A DNA stretch of 34,113 nucleotides from Moorena sp. SS36440bin_2. Lineage in GTDB: Bacteria > Cyanobacteriota > Cyanobacteriia > Cyanobacteriales > Coleofasciculaceae. Within the stretch, counting starts at the first letter, position 1, and every line of letters starts with the position of its first letter. Both the position numbers and the translations under genes were made by a program. This document shows positions 1 through 7,099 of this stretch, one piece after another. A model generated the notes under the pieces. The model did not search any database and was not told where the DNA came from. It saw nothing but the letters and a program-made list of their open reading frames with translations. Where the stretch lies: positions 1 to 34,113 of the forward strand of contig WTKN01000193.1 of NCBI GenBank assembly GCA_011524395.1, read 5' to 3'.

Positions 1-63
1 GGAGTAGGGAGTAGGGAGTAGGGGGTAGGGAGTAGGGAGTAGGGAGTAGGGAGTAGGGAGTAG
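1..63. repeat. Heptamer tandem array, GGAGTAG x9
   Basis: Nine head-to-tail copies of GGAGTAG run from the window edge, with one variant copy (GGGGTAG, the fourth). The array may continue outside the window. It is of the short tandemly repeated repetitive (STRR) type known from filamentous cyanobacteria. The 64-282 stretch that follows is AT-rich and has no gene. Confidence 0.9.
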
Positions 64-282
64 GGAACAAAATTATCACAATATTGTTTCACTCTCGTCA
101 AACAATAATCTCAGCCAAATCCCTAAACTTTTAGTTTATAAAAGTTTTAAAATTTATATTCGTTATAACAATTATTTTTTTGACCTTAAAAATAATTGTT
201 ATCAAACTTGACTAAAGCAATAAAAATAAGCTTATAGCATTTAAAAATATATTAATTATGCTGTCTTAAATACTATTCAGCG

Positions 283-387
283 TTCCCTGTTCCCTGTTCC
301 CTATTCCCTGTTCCCTATTCCCTGTTCCCTATTCCCTGCTCCCTGTTCCCTATTCCCTGCTCCCTGCTCCCTGCTCCCTACTCCCTA
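283..387. repeat. Heptamer tandem array, TTCCCTG/TTCCCTA/CTCCCTG x15
   Basis: About fifteen 7-bp units, drifting from TTCCCTG and TTCCCTA to CTCCCTG and CTCCCTA. The right end (CCCTACTCCCTA) is the reverse complement of the repeat that opens the window, so two opposed heptamer arrays flank an AT-rich spacer. The array lies directly upstream of the ABC permease gene, so any promoter for that operon lies within or beyond it. Confidence 0.9.
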
Positions 388-448
388 AAACCCAGGACTA
401 AAGTACATAAACCAATTGACAACTGCTTTAAAATGCTATATTACTCCA

Positions 449-1258
449 ATGTCTTCAAAAAAAAATCGAAAATCCCAAATTAAACCGTTGTTTAAGTGGC
501 GGTTTTATTATCTTTATGATTTGCTACGAGAGCTAGTTAATCGGGAGATGAAGCTACTCTACAAACGGTCAGCTTTAGGAGTAGCTTGGATGCTGCTTAA
601 TCCACTACTTCAGTTAGCTGTTTTTACCTTTGTTTTCAGTTTTGTATTGTCGGTTGATATTCCTCAATATACTTCATTTGCATTTTCTGGTTTGTTGGTA
701 TGGACATGGTTTAACAGCTCTCTTTTTCAAGCAACTGGCGTGATTATTCATAATCGCCCCCTGATCCGACAACCGGGTTTTCCAAACGCTATTTTACCGG
801 TGGTGACGGTAACCACAGGTCTGATTCACTTTATTTTAGCCCTGCCAGTATTAGTTATCTTTCTGTTAATCGATGGTGTTCAGTTACAGCCAGTAGTTAT
901 ACTGTTACCAATCTTACAAGCTCTCCAGTTTGCCGTTACCATTAGTTTAGCTTATCTACTAGCTGGTTTTAATGTAACGTTTCGCGACACCCAGCATACT
1001 ATCGGTGTACTTTTACAGCTGCTTTTTTATGTGACACCTATTTTTTATGATATTACTAATGTGCCGAAAAATTATCAGTTTTTGTATTACCTTAACCCGA
1101 TGGTGCATCTGGTTAACGCCTATCGCACTGTACTAATTAAAGGCACAGCACCGGATTGGCTAGCTCTGCTAGTTATGGCTTTGGTCACGTCAGTATGTTT
1201 ACCTATCGGTCTTCAAATTTTCCGGTGGCAGAGCGATCGCTTTGTGGAGGAATTATAG
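449..1258 (+). CDS. ABC-2 type polysaccharide export permease (Wzm/TagG-like)
   Basis: Inner-membrane permease of an ABC exporter for a polysaccharide or lipid-linked glycan such as O-antigen or capsule. From ATG 449 it is 269 residues, with a basic N terminus and about six hydrophobic segments typical of the ABC-2 family; the region around LLYKRSALGVAWMLLNPLLQ is the usual start of the family's first membrane segment. A TTG 33 nt upstream is in frame, but the ATG, followed by a run of lysines, is the better start; neither has a clear ribosome-binding site. The stop codon at 1256-1258 directly abuts the ATG of the ATPase gene, so the two subunits are almost certainly co-translated. The exported substrate cannot be read from the sequence, and no glycosyltransferases lie in the window. 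Confidence 0.85.
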   Translation: MSSKKNRKSQIKPLFKWRFYYLYDLLRELVNREMKLLYKRSALGVAWMLLNPLLQLAVFTFVFSFVLSVDIPQYTSFAFSGLLVWTWFNSSLFQATGVIIHNRPLIRQPGFPNAILPVVTVTTGLIHFILALPVLVIFLLIDGVQLQPVVILLPILQALQFAVTISLAYLLAGFNVTFRDTQHTIGVLLQLLFYVTPIFYDITNVPKNYQFLYYLNPMVHLVNAYRTVLIKGTAPDWLALLVMALVTSVCLPIGLQIFRWQSDRFVEEL

Positions 1259-2512
1259 ATGGTTGATGCAATTATTGTTAAAGAACTTGGTAAACGCTTT
1301 AACAACTATCATCCTGACCGACCGTTTACCATTATGGAGGCGGCGCTGTCGGGTTTTCGGCATATTATGGCAGCGGAAAGGTTTTGGGCGTTGCAGAATA
1401 TTACCTTCACCGTTTCCCCAGGCCAGATGCTGGGCATTCTCGGTCACAATGGAGCTGGTAAATCAACCCTGTTGCGCTTGATTGGTGGGGTTGGAAAACC
1501 GGATAAAGGGAAGGTTACGGTTAATGGCTCCATTGGAGCGCTGCTGGATTTGGGAGCTGGTTTCCATCCAGATTTGACTGGGCGAGAAAACGCTTTTGTT
1601 AGTGGTGTGGTAGCAGGTCTTACTCGTGAAGAGATGGGGCGACGTTTTGATGAAATCGTGACCTTTGCTGAACTTGAGCCGTTTATCGATAATCCAGTGC
1701 GCACTTATAGTACAGGGATGCAGATGCGGCTGGCGTTTTCGGTGGCTGTACACACAGACCCAGATGTGATGCTAGTTGATGAGTTTCTGTCCGTTGGGGA
1801 TTTGAGATTTCAGGCTAAGTGCTTGGAACGAATTGCGCAGTTGAAAGAGTCTGGCTGTGCTATTGTCCTAATTTCTCACAGTAGCGAACAAATTGAGCAA
1901 CTTTGCGATCGCGCTTTGTGGCTACAACAAGGACAAATCATGGCTTACGGTGAGCCAAAAGTGGTAGTAGCACAGTATGTCAATCAAATGCGATCGCAAA
2001 CTCAGCAACGCACTCCCAACGGATCCTCCCAAGTGACTAGGTCTGGTGTGCAACTGCGAATGAATCAAAACCGCTTTGGCTCTCTAGAAGTAGAAATTAC
2101 CGATGTGTTGCTGTTACCTAGCTTAGAGATTAATAGTGGTGATTCCTTAGCCATTGACATTGAGTACTTTTCACCTCAACCAATTGATGGACTAATTTTT
2201 AGTGTCCTCATTAGTACTGAAGATAGTCAAGTTTGTCTTGAGACTAACACAACTACCATGGGAGTATCAGTACCAGGTATTAAAGGTAAAGGAAAAATCC
2301 AACTCCATCTATCCCGCTTAGATTTAAACAGTGGTAAGTATTTTGTTGATGTTGGGGTTTATGAACCGAATCGGGCTTATACCTATGACTACCATTTGCG
2401 TGTTTATAACTTTTTAGTGCGTTCAAACTATAGTGAAAAAGGTATGATTAGCCCACCGCTTCGTTGGGATGTTGTTGAAGGTTTAAATTTTAGTGAAAAC
2501 GACAGTAAATAA
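1259..2512 (+). CDS. ABC transporter ATP-binding protein with C-terminal glycan-recognition domain (Wzt-like)
   Basis: ATPase partner of the upstream permease. It has Walker A (GHNGAGKST, near residue 62), an ABC signature (YSTGMQMRLAF), Walker B (DVMLVDEF) and an H-loop (LISHSSEQI). The ABC domain covers about the first 240 residues. The remaining 170 or so match the Wzt_C type of beta-rich domain, which in known systems reads the terminal modification of the glycan before export; that role is family knowledge, not visible here. The length of 417 residues fits the long Wzt form. A good ribosome-binding site (GGAGG, 1246-1250) sits inside the end of the permease gene. The 3' end overlaps the next gene by 20 nt. 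Confidence 0.9.
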   Translation: MVDAIIVKELGKRFNNYHPDRPFTIMEAALSGFRHIMAAERFWALQNITFTVSPGQMLGILGHNGAGKSTLLRLIGGVGKPDKGKVTVNGSIGALLDLGAGFHPDLTGRENAFVSGVVAGLTREEMGRRFDEIVTFAELEPFIDNPVRTYSTGMQMRLAFSVAVHTDPDVMLVDEFLSVGDLRFQAKCLERIAQLKESGCAIVLISHSSEQIEQLCDRALWLQQGQIMAYGEPKVVVAQYVNQMRSQTQQRTPNGSSQVTRSGVQLRMNQNRFGSLEVEITDVLLLPSLEINSGDSLAIDIEYFSPQPIDGLIFSVLISTEDSQVCLETNTTTMGVSVPGIKGKGKIQLHLSRLDLNSGKYFVDVGVYEPNRAYTYDYHLRVYNFLVRSNYSEKGMISPPLRWDVVEGLNFSENDSK

Positions 2513-4544
2513 ATTATTCAAACTGATTCAATCACTAAGTTTAGCTCTATTAATTCTTAGTGTTTCTGTACTTCCTGTATTTGCTGAGGAATCTTTGAGT
2601 GCATCTAACCGGTATTTGCCGATGGTATCTACAACCGATGATTCTCATATAAAACTAACTAAATTCAAGGATATAGAAGAATTTAGTGACAATTTTTTTG
2701 TCAATCAAATGACAGAAAATAATATTCCTGGTGCGGTATTTACCTTAGTAAAAGATGACAAGATTATATTCTCGAAAGGCTACGGCTACGCCAACCTTGA
2801 GGATCAGATACCAGTTATTCCTAACAAAACTCTGTTTCGTGTAGGGTCTGTATCTAAACTAGTTACCTCTACGGCAATAATGCAACTAGTCGAGCAAGGT
2901 AAGCTTAAGCTAAATGAAGATATTAACCAGTATCTTAATAAATTTAAAATCAAGACTAATAAATTTAAGCCAATCACAGTTGATCATCTTTTAACTCATA
3001 CTCATGGATTTGATGTAGCTTGGGCGATTGGCGGAGCCACTCTTTGCGAGTCTCAGCTGCCATCCTTAGAAAAATTTCTCACAGAAAATTTACCAGAGCG
3101 AGTGCGACCACCAGGTGAATTATATGTTTATAGTGATGTGGGATTAGCATTAGCAGGTTACTTAGTCGAAGTAGTTGGTGGAATTCCTTTCAGTGACTAT
3201 ATTGACCAAGCTATCCTACAACCTTTGAATATGAGTCAAAGTAGTTTTCAGCAACCATTACCGTCTCAGCTGGCTGCTGATTTAGCTGTGGGATATCAGT
3301 ACAAAAATGGCAATTATATAAATCAACCCTTTACCTGTAATAAAAGTGTTCCTACTACAGCGTTAAGTACTACTGCTGAAGACATGGCTCACTTTATGAT
3401 TGCTCATTTACAGGGAGGTCGTTATGGTACAGAGCGTATCCTGAATGACACTACAGTAAAGGAGATGCACCGCCAACACTATACTAATTTTCCCAACCTT
3501 CCTCAAGTGGCAGGATCTACTTATGGTTTTTTTGAGCGCTTTGTGAATAATCAACGGATAATTGAGCATGGCGGTAGCATGTCAGGGTATACTAATCTGC
3601 TATTTTTAATCCCAGAACAAAAGTTAGGTTTCTATATCGCTTATAACCGTAACACTCTTAATGAAAATTTGCGAGACGACTTGGTTGAACAGTTTTTAGA
3701 TCGTTATTATCCTGTACAGGAAAGCATTTCGTCACCTACTGAAACTATTAATAAACCTATCCTTGAACCTAATAGTAACCAGCAGTATAAACAGCAATAT
3801 GAACAGCAATATAAACAAATAAAGGGCGGTTATCGCTTCATTCGATATCCTCGAAACTCCCTGGTTAAACTAGCCATGGTTTTGCTGGAATGGGGAAAAT
3901 TGTTGATTATTCAAACTAATAAAGACCACACGTTAACTATATTTCCAGGTAGAAGTACATGGGAGGAAGTCGAGCCACTTCTATTTCGTGCTACTGACAG
4001 CAGTATGTATATAAATTTTCGGCCAGATAGTCAGGGTAAAATTACTGGTATGTCTATGAGTAGTCATGTCCATTTAAGCTATGAAAAGTTACCCTGGTAC
4101 GAAGCTCCTGTTTTACAGCTTGGACTGGCAGGATTTTCTGTGACCATCTTCCTATGGGGATGTTTAGTTTGGCTAATTAGACCATTAGTTAGCCGCAAAA
4201 ATAAAACCTTATCTCTAGTTTCACGACATACTCGTCTGGTGGAGTTGAGTATTGGTCTTATTAGTCTGTTGAATTTATGCTTTTTGATGGGAATAGGTAT
4301 AGCTATTAGTACAATAGATTTCTGGGAATTTTTCTTCGGAATGCCTCCTGTGATAATTGCGTTACTTTATCTACCCATTGTGACCACAGGCTTGACTACT
4401 ATAGTATCGATTATTGCTTTACTGGCTTGGAGATACAAAAACTGGTCTTGGATTAGACGAGGGTATTATTTTTTGAGTATGCTAGCCGCATGGCTATTTA
4501 TCTGGCTCCTAAATTCTTGGAATTTATTAGGATTTAAATTTTAA
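2493..4544 (+). CDS. Secreted, membrane-anchored serine hydrolase (beta-lactamase/class C penicillin-binding family)
   Basis: A 683-residue protein with a signal peptide (hydrophobic residues 13-30 ending near VFAEE), a catalytic serine hydrolase domain, and a C-terminal region with about four membrane segments (roughly 540-683). The SxxK motif is S119-K122 (SVSK), a YSD triad equivalent to the family's YxN lies at 213-215, and the third motif is HGG near 358. A Gln/Lys/Tyr-rich repeat (QQYKQQYEQQYKQ) marks the linker after the catalytic domain. The family includes esterases, D-aminopeptidases and enzymes acting on cell-wall or teichoic-acid D-alanine; the substrate here is unknown. Starting at GTG 2493 gives a 20-nt overlap with the ATPase gene, implying translational coupling, so it may act on the exported glycan or the envelope. 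Confidence 0.8.
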   Translation: MKTTVNKLFKLIQSLSLALLILSVSVLPVFAEESLSASNRYLPMVSTTDDSHIKLTKFKDIEEFSDNFFVNQMTENNIPGAVFTLVKDDKIIFSKGYGYANLEDQIPVIPNKTLFRVGSVSKLVTSTAIMQLVEQGKLKLNEDINQYLNKFKIKTNKFKPITVDHLLTHTHGFDVAWAIGGATLCESQLPSLEKFLTENLPERVRPPGELYVYSDVGLALAGYLVEVVGGIPFSDYIDQAILQPLNMSQSSFQQPLPSQLAADLAVGYQYKNGNYINQPFTCNKSVPTTALSTTAEDMAHFMIAHLQGGRYGTERILNDTTVKEMHRQHYTNFPNLPQVAGSTYGFFERFVNNQRIIEHGGSMSGYTNLLFLIPEQKLGFYIAYNRNTLNENLRDDLVEQFLDRYYPVQESISSPTETINKPILEPNSNQQYKQQYEQQYKQIKGGYRFIRYPRNSLVKLAMVLLEWGKLLIIQTNKDHTLTIFPGRSTWEEVEPLLFRATDSSMYINFRPDSQGKITGMSMSSHVHLSYEKLPWYEAPVLQLGLAGFSVTIFLWGCLVWLIRPLVSRKNKTLSLVSRHTRLVELSIGLISLLNLCFLMGIGIAISTIDFWEFFFGMPPVIIALLYLPIVTTGLTTIVSIIALLAWRYKNWSWIRRGYYFLSMLAAWLFIWLLNSWNLLGFKF

Positions 4545-4620
4545 TTGAATTTTTGTGATTATAAAAGGGGTAGCAGATAATGAGGTTTTACCAAAACGAA
4601 TTAATTGCCAATAAAATAAT

Positions 4621-4650
4621 GACCTTGAAGTTGATTTCAAGGTCTATTTT
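4621..4650 (+). terminator. Intrinsic terminator after the exporter operon
   Basis: A 9-bp perfect stem (GACCTTGAA with TTCAAGGTC, 6-nt loop) is followed by TATTTTAT. It lies 77 nt after the serine hydrolase stop codon and is oriented to end the rightward operon. Confidence 0.6.
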
Positions 4651-4680
4651 ATCAAGAATCAGAAAGCTCAGATTAATGCG

Positions 4681-4790
4681 ATCGCTTTTAGCGGAAGCTT
4701 CGCTTCATCGCGAAGCGTGACCAAAGGTCAATCGCTTTTAGCGGCTCCTACGGAGCATCGCGAAGCGTGGCCTACGGCCAATCGCATTTA
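4681..4790. repeat. Two 50-bp palindromic units with compensatory stem changes
   Basis: Two units of exactly 50 bp (4681-4730 and 4731-4780) are followed by the first bases of a third. Each opens with ATCGCTTTTAGCGG and contains ATCGCGAAGCGT between two hairpins. Hairpin 1 is GAAGC-TTC-GCTTC in unit 1 and GCTCC-TAC-GGAGC in unit 2. Hairpin 2 is GACC-AAA-GGTC and then GGCC-TAC-GGCC. Stem positions differ on both arms together while the linkers are identical. Related GCGTGGCC-type hairpins recur near 23674 and 31113. The array lies between convergent operons. No function is known to me. Confidence 0.85.
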
Positions 4791-4893
4791 TTGTGCTAAA
4801 GTTGACCTTGCCTATCTTGCCAAGCTTTCCAATCCATCACTACTCAGAGCTACTAACTAGCGCCAGCTTTATGGTCTGGGAAATTGGTCAGGT

Positions 4894-5913
4894 TCATACT
4901 CCTCCTAACACACTACCCATCGCACGAACCATATTCTGGGGCTGAAACGCATCCACAGCCGCCGTCGGCTCATACCCACAATGAACCATACAATCGGCAC
5001 ACTTAGGATTACCACTAGCGCGACCATACTGATCCCAATTCGTTTCCTCCAGCAATTCCTTAAAAGTGGCATAATGCCCTTCATTTAACAAATAGCAAGG
5101 CTTTTGCCACCCCAAAACACTGTAACTAGGACTTCCCCAAGGGGTACACTCGTAATCTTTCTCCCCGATCAGGAAATCCAAAAATAAAGGATTATGGTTA
5201 AAATTCCAGGTTTTATTCCCAGCCTTCAAAGGCGCTAAAATTTCCCGGAACATCGCCTTAGTCTGTTCCCGCCTCAGGAAATGCTCCTGATCGGGTGCCC
5301 ATTCATAACTATATCCAGGAGAAACCATCATGCCGTCAATACCCAACATGGCCAGGAAATCAAAGAACTCCTGAATTTCCTTAGGATCAGTTCCCTCAAA
5401 CACCGTCGTGTTAGTAGTCACACGAAATCCTCTAGCTTTAGCCGCTCGAATGGCCTGCACCACCTTATCAAATACCCCCTGACGGTCCACACACTGATCA
5501 TGCCGTTCCCGTAAGCCATCCAAGTGAACGCTGAAAGTCAGGTAAGGGGAAGGTTGGAACTTATCCAGACACTTCTCTAACAACAACCCATTGGTACAGA
5601 GATAGACATACTTTCGCCATGCCACCAACCCCTTGACAATGTCGTCAATTTGTGGATGAAGCAGAGGTTCTCCCCCCGGAATAGAAACCACAGGAACACC
5701 ACACTCTTTCACCGCAGCAAAGCACTCTTCAGGAGTTAGGTGGCGCTTAAGTATTTCTTTAGGATGCTGGATTTTGCCACAACCCGAACAAGCTAGATTA
5801 CAGCGGAACAGAGGTTCCAACATCAGCACCAGGGGAAAGCGTTTACGACCCAAAAGACGCTGGGTCACAATATACTTTCCGACATCAAGAGCTTGCTGTA
5901 ATTGAATTGCCAT
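4894..5913 (-). CDS. hpnH: Hopanoid biosynthesis radical SAM protein HpnH (adenosyl hopene synthase)
   Basis: Radical SAM enzyme that joins the 5'-deoxyadenosyl group of SAM to diploptene to give adenosylhopane, the first step to C35 hopanoids. The cluster motif CxxxCxxC is C38, C42 and C45 (CNLACSGC), followed by the SAM-contact motif [12 protein letters not shown] cysteine-bearing C terminus ([12 protein letters not shown]) is typical of HpnH. The length of 339 residues is normal. An in-frame GTG 12 nt upstream would include the ribosome-binding site (GAGGAGA, 5917-5923) in the coding region, so ATG 5913 is chosen. It is the last gene of the leftward RND-hpnA-hpnH cluster, separated from hpnA by about 210 nt that hold a heptamer array. 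The squalene-hopene cyclase gene is not in this window. Confidence 0.93.
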   Translation of the reverse strand: MAIQLQQALDVGKYIVTQRLLGRKRFPLVLMLEPLFRCNLACSGCGKIQHPKEILKRHLTPEECFAAVKECGVPVVSIPGGEPLLHPQIDDIVKGLVAWRKYVYLCTNGLLLEKCLDKFQPSPYLTFSVHLDGLRERHDQCVDRQGVFDKVVQAIRAAKARGFRVTTNTTVFEGTDPKEIQEFFDFLAMLGIDGMMVSPGYSYEWAPDQEHFLRREQTKAMFREILAPLKAGNKTWNFNHNPLFLDFLIGEKDYECTPWGSPSYSVLGWQKPCYLLNEGHYATFKELLEETNWDQYGRASGNPKCADCMVHCGYEPTAAVDAFQPQNMVRAMGSVLGGV

Positions 5914-5916
5914 AAT

Positions 5917-5927
5917 TCTCCTCACAC
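5917..5927 (-). promoter_or_regulatory. hpnH ribosome-binding region, complementary to the Yfr1 small RNA core
   Basis: On the minus strand the leader reads GTGTGAGGAGA, then ATT and the ATG. Ten consecutive bases (5918-5927) are the exact complement of CTCCTCACAC, part of the conserved unpaired Yfr1 motif ACTCCTCACAC as I remember it. The site overlaps the Shine-Dalgarno sequence. Binding there would be expected to block translation. This is a prediction from base complementarity only. Confidence 0.4.
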
Positions 5928-6061
5928 CATATAATCAACGCCAATCATTGAGGGTAATCATAATTACCCCAAAGCTTTAACTATGATCAGCTTCGCCGAT
6001 TAATTAATCATACTGTTCGTGAATTGCTTAAAATCCTAGACTTTGCCCCAGTTATCAGTTT

Positions 6062-6123
6062 CCTCTTGCTTCTTGCCTCTTGCCTCTTGCCTCTTGCCTC
6101 TTGCCTTTTTTTTGCCTCTTGCC
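6062..6123. repeat. Heptamer tandem array, CTTGCCT type
   Basis: Copies of CTTGCCT, interrupted by a short T-run, lie directly downstream of the hpnA stop codon and between hpnA and hpnH. On the minus strand the transcript here reads AGGCAAG repeats, which are purine-rich and could affect spacing or processing of the hpnA-hpnH message. Confidence 0.85.
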
Positions 6124-7095
6124 TTAGCTAAACCAATCAACAGCATCCTTGAGCGCTTTCCTAATGGAAGATTGGGGTAACCCTAACTCTCTAACTGCTT
6201 TCGAGCAATCGTAATACATTGGGTGTTGTGCCATCCGCACCCCATTGAGCGGAATAGAAGGGGTTTTCCCAAAAGCAGTCAACACGCACTCATCAATCCA
6301 AGCCATACTCAACGGTAGCCAGACCGGAACAGTTTTTTGAGGCGCACTCAATCCAGTAATGTCCGCAAGTTGCTCCAATAACGATTTGAAGGATAGATTT
6401 TGGTTACCTAAAATATAGCGATCGCCTTTTTTCCCCCGGTCCAACGCCAACAGGTGACCCTGAGCCACATCCCGCACATCAATAAAATTTAATCCCGTAT
6501 CCAAATAAAATGGCATTTTCTGCTGTAGGAAGCGCACAATAATTTCTCCGGTAGGAGTTGGCTTAATATCCATTGGACCAATGGGAGCGCTAGGATTAAC
6601 AATCACCACATCTTGACCAGAGTCAGCGGCCTTGATCGCTTCCCGTTCAGCAAAAAACTTAGATTTTTTATAGTCACCCACCAATTTCTCTACAGGACTC
6701 TGATGGGTTTCATCCACAATTTCCCCAGGTTTACCCACACCAATAGCCGCTACTGAACTGGTGTAAACAGTGCGTTCAATCCCAGCTTTACCAGCACTTT
6801 GTAGCACATTACGGGTTCCCTGGACATTGTTACGATAGAGTAAATCTCGATCCCCTTGCCACAGGGAATAATGGGCAGCGACATGAAATAATACCTGACA
6901 TCCCTGCATCAGTTGGGACAAGCCTGGATCGTTTAAGTCACCAATAACGACTTCTAGATCTAGACCTTCGATGTTATCGAGTTGGCTAGTAGGGCGCACC
7001 AGAGCTCGCACGGAGTATCCTGCTTCAAGTAGCGATCGCACAACATGAGCACCGATAAATCCTGTTCCTCCAGTGACGAAAGCTTTGATTGCCAT
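6124..7095 (-). CDS. hpnA: Hopanoid-associated sugar epimerase / NAD-dependent dehydratase (HpnA-like)
   Basis: Extended short-chain dehydrogenase of 323 residues. The N-terminal dinucleotide motif is GGTGFIGAHV (residues 9-18), followed by the family's FHVAAHYSLW, a TSSVAAIG strand with the catalytic serine, and the YKKSK (YxxxK) motif. NPSAPIGPMD and the overall length match the HpnA family, which is linked to hopanoid side-chain sugar modification; the exact reaction is not firmly established. ATG 7095 has a strong GAGGAG site located in the last codons of the upstream RND gene, and only 4 nt separate the RND stop from this start, so the two are translationally coupled. A general NAD-dependent epimerase role cannot be excluded, but the neighbouring hpnH supports the hopanoid assignment. 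Confidence 0.85.
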   Translation of the reverse strand: MAIKAFVTGGTGFIGAHVVRSLLEAGYSVRALVRPTSQLDNIEGLDLEVVIGDLNDPGLSQLMQGCQVLFHVAAHYSLWQGDRDLLYRNNVQGTRNVLQSAGKAGIERTVYTSSVAAIGVGKPGEIVDETHQSPVEKLVGDYKKSKFFAEREAIKAADSGQDVVIVNPSAPIGPMDIKPTPTGEIIVRFLQQKMPFYLDTGLNFIDVRDVAQGHLLALDRGKKGDRYILGNQNLSFKSLLEQLADITGLSAPQKTVPVWLPLSMAWIDECVLTAFGKTPSIPLNGVRMAQHPMYYDCSKAVRELGLPQSSIRKALKDAVDWFS

Positions 7096-7099
7096 TGGT

